A stretch of DNA of 64,000 nucleotides from assembly GCA_964424115.1 (NCBI GenBank), contig CAYRHN010000003.1, positions 62,001 through 126,000 on the forward strand, in the 5' to 3' direction. A program made the position numbers and the translations under genes. The stretch is from CAYRHN01 sp964424115 (GTDB lineage: Bacteria; Chloroflexota; Anaerolineae; Anaerolineales; Anaerolineaceae). Within the stretch, counting starts at the first letter, position 1; each line of letters starts with the position of its first letter. The notes under the pieces are model-generated. The model saw only the letters and a list, made by a program, of their open reading frames with translations. It was not told the DNA's origin and searched no databases. This document shows, piece by piece, positions 26,001 to 34,500 of this stretch.

Positions 26001-26273
26001 AGCACCCCCCTGACCCAGTTCGATCTGTATTTCTCAACCGCCAACACCCCCGACCCAAGCGGCTACGGGGAAGGCGGCGGCTACTGGCCCACCGGCTCGA
26101 CGGTCACCACGGACAGCTCAGGCAACGCCTCTTTTGACGTCACTCTGGGTTGGACCCCCGGCGTGACCGCCAGCTGGTTCACCGCCATCGCCGTCGCCCC
26201 GGACGGCAGCACCTCCGAATTCGGGCCGGCGCTGCAAATGCAGCGTTTCTTCCTGCCGGCGGTGCTGCGTTAG
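23052..26273 (+). CDS. Secreted parallel beta-helix protein with calcium-loop-like repeats
   Basis: The 1073-residue product starts at ATG 23052, preceded by AAGGAAG; an upstream in-frame ATG lacks a ribosome site. A signal peptide ending around APAQA is followed by the CTLRAAIQEANA motif seen at the start of many right-handed beta-helix surface proteins. More than ten repeats follow (NLISGN, ISGNYIGT, GNGGDGI types). At least six repeats insert an acidic loop of the form IGTDGDGLSDxxERN, resembling thrombospondin-type-3 or EF-hand calcium loops. A final beta-sandwich-like region ends in FFLPAVLR. It is probably exported and attached or shed, perhaps binding polysaccharide; no catalytic residues are recognised. 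Confidence 0.8.
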   Translation: MKRLSFFRFWLAAVLAFSFFYGASPTPAPAQAAVKGVFMVNDPGDLPDIAPGDLICNTGIGTCTLRAAIQEANAEPPGSNIIFPPGPVLLIQPAFDLDPLLQINTSIIAPAGNVIIQKLPASNATRGLQILASICFIQGLTIDGFNNGIIVDGPGNIIGVTNAPIQANTIVNSTADGLVLNGPGNVVSGNYIGVLSSAGDLAPNALNGILVNAPSRIGTDGDGLSDDIERNVISANGGYGIRVNGGNDTVIAGNLIGLDSSAALPTGNNTGGIYIGAAAANVRIGTDGNGTSDALERNIISANNGNGITVADAPALTISGNYIGTTANGDGALPNLGSGVDVSGAAATVTVGISSGGSAAQGNLISGNGTNGISITGGQGHVIAGNYIGVNVKGLSALPNGSRGVSVRDSLDMRIGTDGDGLTDELEKNLISANGFYNVAVTGTTTVGTVIAGNWIGLDASGAAALPNPSGTDTGIGILSGAQKTRIGSDNGDKLELNVISGNSAAGIFLLDQSGTVIQGNIIGLSAPSTKGSAKVPNGSGILVAAPDKLPFMSGPALIGTDGDGIYDVEESNLIAGNTGDGIHIEAGAGHTIAGNFIGTDRDSAADLGNGGDGIQLTRSAGTLTVIGTNGDGLSDLLERNIISGNGEFGVYIATDSITVSGNFIGTDQTGATALPNGQGGVLVFNSSYERIGVNSDGSAGETNEGNLISGNNGPGVQLTGGVQSWVSGNRIGTSVNGLTALHNHFGVYVEGTAVGQVIGVWPDGVSDALEGNQISGNEGPGIFVSQTAATQILGNNIGLGSDRLTVVENTNDGIYLQNTQNILIGQNTNGGRNLISGNHFNGIQLSGGNTGARIEGNRIGTNGAGNAHLGNGDNGIRITGSIKPAGGPAVPAPLTLIQNNYIRFNTGDGVLVDQGAGNGHKIIANSFGGNGELAIDLGPDDEVTLNDAGDPDSGANGLQNFPIIQLAYFPSTDTVRISGTLNSTPLTQFDLYFSTANTPDPSGYGEGGGYWPTGSTVTTDSSGNASFDVTLGWTPGVTASWFTAIAVAPDGSTSEFGPALQMQRFFLPAVLR

Positions 26274-26284
26274 CCAAATAAAAA

Positions 26285-26319
26285 CAGGCCTGGCGGCTTA
26301 TCAAGGCCTGCCAGGCCTG
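26285..26319 (+). terminator. Hairpin after the beta-helix gene (possible terminator)
   Basis: CAGGCCTGGC (26285-26294) pairs perfectly with GCCAGGCCTG (26310-26319). No T-run follows, so termination is uncertain. A TATACT box directly after it may serve the next gene. Confidence 0.45.
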
Positions 26320-26361
26320 CTATACTCTCCAAAAGATCGATCATGGAAATATGAGGAGAAT

Positions 26362-27606
26362 ATGAAACATCTCGTCTTATGGATCTCCCTGTGCCTGCTG
26401 GCCGGCGGGCTGAGCGGGTGCGGCGCTGGCGGAGGGCAGAACCGCCTGGCCTACGTCATCTTCCAGGATATCAGCAGCGATACCCCCACCCGCGCGGTCT
26501 ACACCCTGGCCGATCCGCAGGCCCAGCCGGCGCTGATCTTCCAGACTCCGGGGATGGTATCGGCGCGCTTCTCTCCAGACGGCGGCAAGCTGGCCGTGCT
26601 GAGCATGGCCGAGGCTCCCGCTAATACCTCCGGCACCGCGCCCAAATTTGACTACACCCTGCAGACGATGGATGCGGACGGGCGCAATTTGACCGTGTGG
26701 GGCGGACAGCGTTCCATGATCGGGCTGGTGCCGCAGTTCACCTTCACCGCCGACAGCCGCCAGGTGGTCTTCCGGCTGTGCCAGGACGAGCGATGCACCC
26801 AGGCCGACCTGTACACCGGCGACCTGTCCAGCGGGGAAAAGATGCTGAAGCGCTCCGGCGACAGTCTGAGCCTGGAAACGCTCACCCCGGACGGCAAGGC
26901 GCTCACCACCCGCTACGACCCCGATGCGCGCAAGCTGGTCTATGAGACAGTCGATCTCTCCAGCGGCGCGGCCACGGAGGTGACCGGCCTGCCGGACTAC
27001 ACCTTCATCGACAATTTCACCTTCACCCCCCAGGGCCAGGCGCTGGCGCGCGCGCGCGACCTGGCCGGCGGCCAGAGCCTGTTGATCGCCGGCAGCACCG
27101 ACCTGACTGGGTGGCAGACGCTGATCGCCGCCGGAGAGCAGGTGGATGTCTTCCTCATCTCGCCGGACGGCAAGAAAGCGCTGATCTACAGCTATACGGA
27201 TGCTTGTACCGGCGCGGACAATCTCTCGGTGGTGGACCTGCAGAGCGGCGCGAGCGTCGAGGTGGGTTGCAGTTACACCGGCAGCATCGTGGATTTCAGC
27301 CCCGATTCGAGCGAGTTCATCCGCCTGGATGAAAAAGTGATGATCCACCGCACCAGCACGACCGGGGAAGAGCTGGAGTCGCTGCCCAACGGAGCCAGTT
27401 GGGCGCGCTACTCGCCGGACGGCAGCCAGCTGGTCTACTGGCTGCGCGACCGGGACAAGGAACAGGTCTGCCTGGCCCTGCGCCCGCGCACAGGCGGAGA
27501 AGCAACCACGCTGGAGAAAACCTGCACCTCCACCGCCGACCTGTCCGCCATTCCGGTCTACCTGATCTGGTACGCCTCCTGGCGCACGCCGGACAACACC
27601 TGGTAA
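26362..27606 (+). CDS. PD40/TolB-like beta-propeller lipoprotein
   Basis: The 414-residue product from ATG 26362 (GAGGAG upstream) has a lipoprotein signal peptide with LSGC (Cys about residue 20). Blades with the PD40 pattern follow: ARFSPDGGKLAVLSM, FTADSRQVVFR, SPDGKKALIYS, DFSPDSSEFIR, ARYSPDGSQLVYW. It should sit on the outer face of the cytoplasmic membrane. It resembles the lipoprotein at 354-1322 in architecture but is GC-rich, like normal chromosomal genes here. Ligand and role are unknown. Confidence 0.75.
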   Translation: MKHLVLWISLCLLAGGLSGCGAGGGQNRLAYVIFQDISSDTPTRAVYTLADPQAQPALIFQTPGMVSARFSPDGGKLAVLSMAEAPANTSGTAPKFDYTLQTMDADGRNLTVWGGQRSMIGLVPQFTFTADSRQVVFRLCQDERCTQADLYTGDLSSGEKMLKRSGDSLSLETLTPDGKALTTRYDPDARKLVYETVDLSSGAATEVTGLPDYTFIDNFTFTPQGQALARARDLAGGQSLLIAGSTDLTGWQTLIAAGEQVDVFLISPDGKKALIYSYTDACTGADNLSVVDLQSGASVEVGCSYTGSIVDFSPDSSEFIRLDEKVMIHRTSTTGEELESLPNGASWARYSPDGSQLVYWLRDRDKEQVCLALRPRTGGEATTLEKTCTSTADLSAIPVYLIWYASWRTPDNTW

Positions 27607-27664
27607 AAGTCCGCCAGACCTTTCGCAGCCGGGCGGTATTCCTCAGCCAATACCCGGAGAAGCA

Positions 27665-28258
27665 CTAAGGGACGATGGAAACGTCGTCCAGGAAGAAATT
27701 GCTGTTGTAGTTAGCGTCCGCGGTCTCTTCGAATTCCAGGAGGATGGTCTGGTTGGCGTAGCTGTTCAAGTTCAGGATACCCTCCACCCAACCGCCGGTG
27801 TTGTTGGAGCTGCACAGTTGGAAGGTGGACAGCGTTGTGCCGTTGACCCTGACATAGGCAAAGTCATGCCCGCAGGTATCGTTCGAACTGATCCAGTACC
27901 AGTAGTGCAGGGTACCCGAGCCGGCCATGGTGATGCTATCCTGGCTGATGCGGGAGGTGTCGTCATAGTCACCGCCCAGCCAGGCCAACCAGGAACCCGA
28001 ATGTGGAACAACATTACCTGGAAAACCGGCGTTGAGGACCAGTTCCCAGCCGTGGGTGGAATATTCCGTCCAACCCACGCCGCGGCCGGACTCAAAGTCG
28101 CCATTGAGCAGCCCGTGAGGATAATCGTTCATTACGACCGGCACATAGATGGATAAATCCGCCTGGACACCTGTGCCGGGTGGCACAGCCAGGGCTGGCT
28201 GGCCCGCGGAGCGCAGCAAGCACAACACCGCCAGGGCGGTGAAAAATCCGGAGCGCAT
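27665..28258 (-). CDS. Secreted jelly-roll (carbohydrate-binding-like) protein
   Basis: The 197-residue product starts at ATG 28258, with the near-perfect ribosome site GGAGGTGATC just upstream; longer minus-strand frames overlap pxpC and are not credible. A signal peptide ends near ALA, followed by YVPVVMNDYP (the short P-V motif seen in other secreted proteins here). Then comes a beta-sandwich of the kind LLNGDFESGRGVGWTEYS ... FFLDDVSIVP, as in MAM/CBM-type domains. There is no catalytic domain, so it probably binds glycans or surfaces. A TATAAT on the minus strand (28303-28308) with a small hairpin in the leader may drive it. Confidence 0.7.
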   Translation of the reverse strand: MRSGFFTALAVLCLLRSAGQPALAVPPGTGVQADLSIYVPVVMNDYPHGLLNGDFESGRGVGWTEYSTHGWELVLNAGFPGNVVPHSGSWLAWLGGDYDDTSRISQDSITMAGSGTLHYWYWISSNDTCGHDFAYVRVNGTTLSTFQLCSSNNTGGWVEGILNLNSYANQTILLEFEETADANYNSNFFLDDVSIVP

Positions 28259-28302
28259 AGGATCACCTCCTATTCCCGGACAAGGCCGTTCGGGAATAAT
28301 TT

Positions 28303-28308
28303 GATTAT
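28303..28308 (-). promoter_or_regulatory. -10 box for the secreted jelly-roll gene
   Basis: Minus-strand TATAAT lies about 45 bp upstream of the ATG. The leader contains ATTCCCG / CGGGAAT arms that could form a hairpin in front of the ribosome site. Confidence 0.4.
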
Positions 28309-28355
28309 ACAAACCTCCCGCGCGGAATAAAAGGAGGCAAAAGCGCGGCTGCGCG

Positions 28356-29297
28356 TCAGAGCGGCAGGCGCGCCAGCAAGCCCTTCCAGGCCGCCTGGGC
28401 CTGCTCCACGCTGACGCGGCGGAAGCGCACCTGCCCCTCCCCCGGCGGGCACTGCACCAGGCGCGGCAGGCTGGCGGAGGCGAGGGTGGCGATCTTGGTA
28501 TAGCCGCCGGTGGTCTGCCGGTCGGCAAGCAGGATGATCGGCCTGCCGTCGGCGGGCACCTGCACGGCACCCAGCGCCACCCCCTCGGAGAGGATGTCGG
28601 CCGGGGCGGCATGTTCCAGCAGCGGCCCCTCCAGGCGGTAGCCCATGCGGTCGGATTGGACGGAGAGGATATACTCGCTCTCGTAGAAGACCTGCACGGC
28701 AGTGGGGGTGAAGGCTTCCTCCTGCGGCCCGGGGATGGCATCCAGGGTAACACAGGCCTCTCCCGGCGGGTCGTAGGGCAGCGCGGAAGGCGGCAGGCGC
28801 GTCCCGGCGCGGGAGAAGAAATCGGCGGCGCGCGGCGCGGGTTGGCCGAGAGGGAGCATATCCCCCGCCTGCAGGGCGCGCCCGTCCAGGCCGCCCAGCC
28901 CGGCGCGCACATAGGTGGCGCGCGAGCCCATCACCGGCGGGGTATCGACGCCCCCGGCCGCGGCCAGGTAGCCCCACCCGGCGCCGATCTCCAACTGCAC
29001 CCGCCAGCCGCGGCGGACGAAGACGGCCATCCAGGGCGGCAAGCGGCGCCCGTCCACCCACAGGCGCACGGAAGGTCCGGCAGCGGCCAGCAGACAGTCC
29101 TCCCAGGCGCGCAAGACGGGCGCCTGGAGGGTGAACTCCAGCCCGGCGGCGTCTGGCGAGTTGCCGACCAGGGAGTTGGCGGCGCGCAGGGCAAAAGCAT
29201 CCATTGCCCCGCTGACCGGCACGCCAAAGCGCTCCGTGCCGTGCCGGCCGAGGTCCTGGATGGTGGTGAGAAAGCCGGGAGAGAGAATCTCGAGCAT
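28356..29297 (-). CDS. pxpC: 5-oxoprolinase subunit C (biotin-dependent carboxyltransferase family)
   Basis: The 313-residue product starts at ATG 29297; the longer frame's extra N-terminus comes from repeat DNA. Family hallmarks are MLEILSPGFLTTIQDLGRHG, GVPVSGAMDAFALRAAN, and DILSEGVALGAVQVPADGRPIILLADRQTTGGYTKIA. With PxpA and PxpB this subunit opens 5-oxoproline to glutamate using ATP. pxpB lies just upstream on the same strand, but no pxpA (LamB/YcsF family) is in the window, so that partner must be elsewhere if the enzyme is whole. Confidence 0.92.
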   Translation of the reverse strand: MLEILSPGFLTTIQDLGRHGTERFGVPVSGAMDAFALRAANSLVGNSPDAAGLEFTLQAPVLRAWEDCLLAAAGPSVRLWVDGRRLPPWMAVFVRRGWRVQLEIGAGWGYLAAAGGVDTPPVMGSRATYVRAGLGGLDGRALQAGDMLPLGQPAPRAADFFSRAGTRLPPSALPYDPPGEACVTLDAIPGPQEEAFTPTAVQVFYESEYILSVQSDRMGYRLEGPLLEHAAPADILSEGVALGAVQVPADGRPIILLADRQTTGGYTKIATLASASLPRLVQCPPGEGQVRFRRVSVEQAQAAWKGLLARLPL

Positions 29298-29308
29298 GAT
29301 CCTAAAAA

Positions 29309-29404
29309 CCTTTACCACAAAGAAATAAAGGCACGAAGAAAACACTAAGTTTTAAAAGATAAAAAAACCTTTGTGTTCCTTTATTGCTTCGTGTCTTTGT
29401 GGTG
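29309..29404. repeat. Inverted repeat between pxpB and pxpC
   Basis: A CCACAAAG...GCACGAAG arm on the left is mirrored by CTTCGTGTCTTTGTGG on the right. This is AT-rich, dispersed-repeat-like DNA that separates two genes normally found adjacent. It may form a long imperfect hairpin in the pxpB-pxpC transcript. Confidence 0.6.
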
Positions 29405-29411
29405 AATACTT

Positions 29412-30077
29412 TCATAATTCGACAAACCTCACCAGGTCGCCCGGCTCGAGCAGCGCGGGGGGCGTGCGGGCGGGATCGAAGAGGCGCAGCGAAGTGCGGC
29501 CGATGATGCGCCAGCCACCGGGGGACTCGAGCGGGTAGACGCCGGTCTGCGATCCGGCGATACCCACCGAGCCGGCCGGGACGCGCGCGCGGGGGCTGGG
29601 CAGGCGCGGGGCGGCAATGCGCGCGTCCAGCCCGCCCAGGTAGGGGAAGCCGGGGGTGAAGCCGATGAAATAGACCGGATACTCCCCGGCGGTGTGGAGC
29701 GCCACCACCTGCGCAGCGGAAAGCCCGCAATGCTGCGCGACGAAATCCAGGTCGGGGCCGTCCTCGCCGCCGTAGCGGACGGGGATCTCCACCGTGCGCG
29801 GAGCCGGTTCGGGCAGGGCGGCGCACTCCTCCAACCCACGGCGAAGGAGCGCCTCGGCGGCGGCGTAGTCCAGCAGGAGCGGATCGTAGTGTGCCAGGAG
29901 GGTGGCATAGCCGGGGACCGCCTCCCCAAAACCAGGGGAGGCGTCTCCCAGCCCAGGCAGGGATTGGGCCGCCCACCAGCGGGCCAGGGCATGCGCGCGG
30001 CGGTTGGCGGCCAGGTCGATCTGGGTACCCAGGGTGAGGAGGACGGCCGAGTCGCCGGAGGGTTGGAGTTGCCTCAT
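29412..30077 (-). CDS. pxpB: 5-oxoprolinase subunit B
   Basis: The 221-residue product starts at ATG 30077. The upstream extension to 30188 is rejected because it is coded by dispersed repeat DNA and because a TATAAT box lies exactly six bases before this ATG. Family signatures are QPSGDSAVLLTLG near the start, then YFIGFTPGFPYLGGLD and PAGSVGIAGSQTGVYP (cyclophilin-like fold). It works with PxpC and PxpA in 5-oxoproline hydrolysis. The pxpC gene follows after a 114-bp gap filled by a repeat. Confidence 0.92.
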   Translation of the reverse strand: MRQLQPSGDSAVLLTLGTQIDLAANRRAHALARWWAAQSLPGLGDASPGFGEAVPGYATLLAHYDPLLLDYAAAEALLRRGLEECAALPEPAPRTVEIPVRYGGEDGPDLDFVAQHCGLSAAQVVALHTAGEYPVYFIGFTPGFPYLGGLDARIAAPRLPSPRARVPAGSVGIAGSQTGVYPLESPGGWRIIGRTSLRLFDPARTPPALLEPGDLVRFVEL

Positions 30078-30083
30078 AGGGTA

Positions 30084-30089
30084 ATTATA
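30084..30089 (-). promoter_or_regulatory. Leaderless-type -10 box of pxpB
   Basis: TATAAT on the minus strand is separated by six bases from the pxpB ATG (30077). No ribosome site is present, so the mRNA is probably leaderless. Confidence 0.6.
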
Positions 30090-30099
30090 CGAAACTTGA

Positions 30100-30325
30100 C
30101 CGCGGATGGATACCAATAAACGCGGATAAGAATGGGTTGGGGTTTTTAACCACCGACGCTTCGCGCACGGATGAACACGGATAAGCATGGATGAGATTTA
30201 ATAGGGCAGGCTGCGGAAAGATTTTGAACCACGGGGAACGTCCTCTCCCAGCCCGGGCAGAGACCCAGGCGCGAGGGTTTCCAGGGTCGCCCCTTGTTTT
30301 TAGCAGGGGCGACCCTTGGATCGCC
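30100..30325. repeat. Cluster of dispersed short repeats upstream of pxpB and the MFS gene
   Basis: The spacer has repeats of the type CGCGGATGGATACC and CACGGATGAACACGGAT (about 30104-30190), found again at 34766-34795, 36716-36760 and 48190-48222. It also has the inverted pair GGGTCGCCCC / GGGGCGACCC (about 30283-30316), which recurs at 43511-43601. No gene is seen. Confidence 0.6.
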
Positions 30326-30337
30326 GCAATTATCCTT

Positions 30338-30343
30338 TATAAT
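30338..30343 (+). promoter_or_regulatory. Near-leaderless -10 box of the MFS gene
   Basis: TATAAT is followed by seven bases and then the ATG at 30351. No ribosome site is seen. Confidence 0.55.
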
Positions 30344-30350
30344 CCCGTTC

Positions 30351-31574
30351 ATGTGGCAAAACCGCGATTTCCGCAAGCTGTTCACCGCCAACCTGGTTTC
30401 CAGCTTTGGCTCGCAGATCACCCTGCTGGCGCTGCCGCTGACAGCGATCAGCCTGCTGCAAGCCACACCGCTGCAACTGGGCATCCTGGCGACCTGCGGC
30501 ACCCTGCCCTACCTGCTGCTCAGCCTGCCTGCCGGAGCCATGGTCGACCGTCTGCGCCGCAGGCCGATCCTGGTTGCCTGCGATGTGGGGCGGGCCGCGA
30601 TCTTGAGCGGTGTGCCGCTGCTGGTTCTGCTGGGCTGGCTGCGCATCGAGCATCTCTACCTCGCTGCCTTCCTGACCGGCACGTTCTCAATGATCTACGA
30701 TATCAGCGAGGAGAGCTACCTGCCCAGCGTGATCGCTGAGAAAGAACTGGTGCAGGGCAACAGCCAGCTGGCAGCCATCGACGCATCCGCCGAGATGGCC
30801 GCCCCGCTCTTCGCCGGGGGATTGGTGCAAGTGCTGACCGCACCCTTTGCTGTGCTGGTGGACGCGCTGTCTTTCCTGTGGTCGGCGTTGTGGATCGGGC
30901 GGATCAGGAAACAGGAAGCAAAACCCGCGCCGGCGCCGCGCGCACACTTTTGGCGAGAGGTCCGCGAGGGACTGGGCTATCTGCTGCGCCACCCGCTGCT
31001 GCGCCCGCCACTGCTCACCGGGCTGCAATGGCAGTTCTTCGGCGGGATGAAGGATGCGCTGCTGATCCTCTTTCTGGTGGACACGCTCAACTTGCCGCCG
31101 GTGGCGTTCGGTCTGGTGTATGCGGTGGGCAGTTTTAGCGGGCTGGTGGCTACCCGTTTCAGCCCGCGCCTGACCGAAAAATTTGGGCCGGGACCGGTGG
31201 TGATCGGCGCGGCGCTGATCCTCGGGATCGGCTGGCTCTTCCTGCCGCTGGCAGGCGGCGGTCCGTGGGCAGCTTTCGGCATCATCAGCCTGGGAATGCT
31301 ACTGGCGGGGGCGGGCAACATGACCTGGAACGTCACCACCGCCAGCCTGACCCAAACCATCACCCCCAACCGGCTGCTGGGGCGGGTGAACGCCAGCGAC
31401 CGCTTTATCACCTGGGGCGCACTACCGCTGGGATCGCTGGTCGGCGGCTGGCTGGCCCAGCAAACGGATGTGCGCACGGCCATGCTGCTGGCAGGGGTCG
31501 GGGTATGCCTGGGGGTCCTGTGGGTCTGGTTCTCGCCGCTGCGCCGCCTGCGGAAATTTCCCAAAGAAGGCTAA
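30351..31574 (+). CDS. MFS efflux transporter
   Basis: The 407-residue product starts at ATG 30351, supported by the TATAAT seven bases upstream. About twelve membrane helices are predicted. WQNRDFRKLFTANLVSSFGSQITLLALPL at the start and the loop DRLRRRPILVACDVGRA are typical of the MFS_3/TetR-exporter-like group (macrolide or enterobactin-type exporters). It is expected to use the proton gradient to export small molecules; the substrate is unknown. It converges with the cyclase gene, leaving only four bases between the stops. Confidence 0.85.
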   Translation: MWQNRDFRKLFTANLVSSFGSQITLLALPLTAISLLQATPLQLGILATCGTLPYLLLSLPAGAMVDRLRRRPILVACDVGRAAILSGVPLLVLLGWLRIEHLYLAAFLTGTFSMIYDISEESYLPSVIAEKELVQGNSQLAAIDASAEMAAPLFAGGLVQVLTAPFAVLVDALSFLWSALWIGRIRKQEAKPAPAPRAHFWREVREGLGYLLRHPLLRPPLLTGLQWQFFGGMKDALLILFLVDTLNLPPVAFGLVYAVGSFSGLVATRFSPRLTEKFGPGPVVIGAALILGIGWLFLPLAGGGPWAAFGIISLGMLLAGAGNMTWNVTTASLTQTITPNRLLGRVNASDRFITWGALPLGSLVGGWLAQQTDVRTAMLLAGVGVCLGVLWVWFSPLRRLRKFPKEG

Positions 31575-31578
31575 AGAT

Positions 31579-34500
31579 CTATTCCTCCCCGTATAAATAT
31601 CCCTCGTCGTGCACCATCCGGTCAAAGTCGAGTGCTTTTCCGCGCGCCTGGGCGGCCTCTAACTCGGCCGGGGAGAGAGCCGGTCGAACCTGCACCCAGG
31701 CGTCTTCCAGGTCCATCTCGCTTTCCGGGTCCAGCTGGGGGTGGGCGCCGATAGCGCTGAGGATCTCGGCGGCGCGTCTAGCACGCCCGGCCTGCACATG
31801 CCAGAGCGCCAGGCCGGCCAGCAGCCCGAACATCACCAGCAGCATCTCCTCACGCAGGACCACGGCCATGCCTTCCTGCAGGAAAGCCAGCGCCTGCTGG
31901 GGGTGACCGCGGGATAAAGCGAGCTGGCCCAGGTTGGAGGCGCTGATCGCCACCCCCTCCTGGTCGCCAATTTCCAGGGCAATACGGCGGTATTCCTCCT
32001 GGTGCTGCCAGGCTCCTTCCAGGTCACCCTGGCGTTTGAGCACCAGTCCCAAATTGCCGTAGCAATTGGCCTCACCCCACTTATGCCCCATTTCCCGGTA
32101 GATATCCAGCCCTCTTTGATAGGCTTCGGCCGCGGCGGCATCGTTGCGCTGGTTGTACTCGAAGATGCCGATATTCAGCCAGGTGATGGCGATGTAGGGT
32201 TTGTTGCCCAGGGCTTCAAATTCACGCAGCCCGGCATAGATCTCGGTACGATATTGCACCGGAGGGAGGTCCAGGAAACTGAGCCGGTTGGCGCGGGCGC
32301 GGGCGAGGGTCAAGGGATCGCCCAACTGCTGCGCCCATTGGAAAGCGTCTTCGGCCAACCGGGCGGCCTCGTCCATTTTTCCCTGCATGGAGAGGATCCA
32401 GCTGAGCGCCTGGGCGGACTGCGCGGCGCGGAGGCGCAGTTCCGGCAAAGGATAGGCCTGTTGAATGACTGCCTGGTAATTCTCGCGGGCCTGGTTGAAC
32501 TGGCCCATCTTCTCCTGCACCTGTGCCAACCAGTGCAGGACGGGAATGCGGCGCGGCAGGTCGCCTTCGACGGTCAGGCGCAGGGCGCGTTCCACCGCCG
32601 CCAGCGCCTGCGGGTAGATGCCCATGTGGAAGGCCGACTGGCACACCTTGAGCCAGTATTCGGCGGCGCGGTCATTGCAGCCGGCGCGCTCGAAATGCTC
32701 GGCGATCTTGCCCTGGTATTCGGCGATGCGCTCGCCAGCGCGCTGTTCCAGCCACAGGGCGGCCTGTTCGTGGTACTGCCGGCGCAGCTTGAGTAGGACG
32801 GTCTCGTAGGTGGCCTTGCGCAGGATGTGGTGCTTGAAGGTGAATTCCTGCGCCTCGGTGAAGGAAGAGGGTTCGTGGCGCAGGATCAGGCCGCGCTGCC
32901 CCAGGCGGTCGAGGAGCGGCTGAACGGCAGGGGCGGCCGGCTCAAGGCGCTGGACGGCCTCGTCCCAAAACTCAAGCGGAAAGACCGCCGCGCGCTGGAG
33001 GGCCTGTTTTTCCTCGGGAGAAAGCGCATCCAGGCGGGCCTGGATCACCCCCTCCAGGCTGCGCGGGACACGGATGGAAGGCAGCGCGGCCCCCGCGGCG
33101 GCCTGCCAGTCCGGCTGGTCGGGGCGGATGAGGCCCTCCTCGATCAACATCTTGACGATCTCTTCGATATAGAAAGGGTTGCCGCCGGACTGGAAGAGGA
33201 TGAGTGCCAACAACGCGGGCGGAGGCGGCCCGGCCTGCCCCAAGATCTCCCCCACCAGGGCAGCGCTGTCCGCGCGGCTGAGCGGGGCGAGGGAGAGGCG
33301 CTGATAACGGGGCTTGCCAGAGGCCGCGGGCAGGGACTCGGAAAACACGCGCAGGGGAGCATCCCACTCCGGCAGGCGCTCCTCCAGGCTGGGGCGCGCC
33401 AGGGCCAGCACAAAGACCGGCAGGCCTTCCATCTCCACAAAAAGGGAGGTGAAAAAATCGAGCGAGGCATCGTCGGCCCAGTGCAGGTCGTCCAGCACCA
33501 ACAGCAGGGGAAAACCGGCCGCCAGGGCGCGGAAGTAGTGCGCCAGGTGCAGGCGGGCGGTGCTGCCAAAGGCCGAGGAACCGATCAGGTTCTGCACCGC
33601 GGCGGTGCGGGAGAAGTCAAAGCCCATCCAATGCCCGGCGATGTGCGCCTGGCCGGGGTCGAGGGAGGCGATCATCCCGGCCTCGAACTTGTCCTGGGCC
33701 AGGGCGGGCGGGTCGCCGTCCAGGATCGCAAAGCGGCGGCGGAACAGGTCACGCAGGGCGCCGAGCGGCACGACCGACATATCCTCGGACGGCGCACAGG
33801 AAAAGAGTTGCAGGTTGCCGCCCTCCTCCAGGCAGGCGCGCACAAATTCTTCGGTCAGGCGGGATTTGCCCATCCCGGCCTCGCCGGTGACGGTGACCCA
33901 GACCGGCGCGCGCCGTTCCAGGCAGGCGCGAAAGGCCTGACGCAGCTGTTCCAACTCGGCGGCGCGGCCCACCAGAGCGGTCTGTACCCCCTCCAGACCG
34001 CGGGCGCGGGAGCGCTGCTCGCGCGGCAAGGCGCGCGCCACCACATAGGTCTGCAGCGGCTGCTCCTTGCCCTTCACCTGCAAAGGCGGCTGGGGGGCCA
34101 CCTCGAACAGGCCGCGCACCAGGCGGTAGGTGTCGTGGGCGATCAGCACCCCGTTGACCGGGGCGTTCTGCTCCATGCGAGCCGCCAGGTTGATCGCATC
34201 GCCCATGGCGGTGTACTCGGAGGCGACCTGGGTGCCCACCTCGCCGAGCAGGACAGGCCCGCTGTTGATGCCCACCCGCACGCCGAATTCCAGCCCGTAC
34301 TGGCGGCGGATCTGCTCGCGCAGGGGGCGGATGCCCTCGACGATCTCTAGCCCGGCCAGGATAGCCTGCTCGGGGTCGTTCTCATGCACGGCCTGGGCGC
34401 CAAAGAAGGCCAGGATGGCATCCCCCATCAGGCGGGCGATTATCCCGCCGTGGCGGTTGACCGGGTTGATCAGGTACTCAAAGGCCTGGTTCATGATCTC

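Noticed and set aside
27665..28912. 415-codon minus-strand frame taken as one protein
   Set aside because: Its first 200 codons lie over pxpC in another frame; the real gene starts at 28258 after a strong ribosome site.
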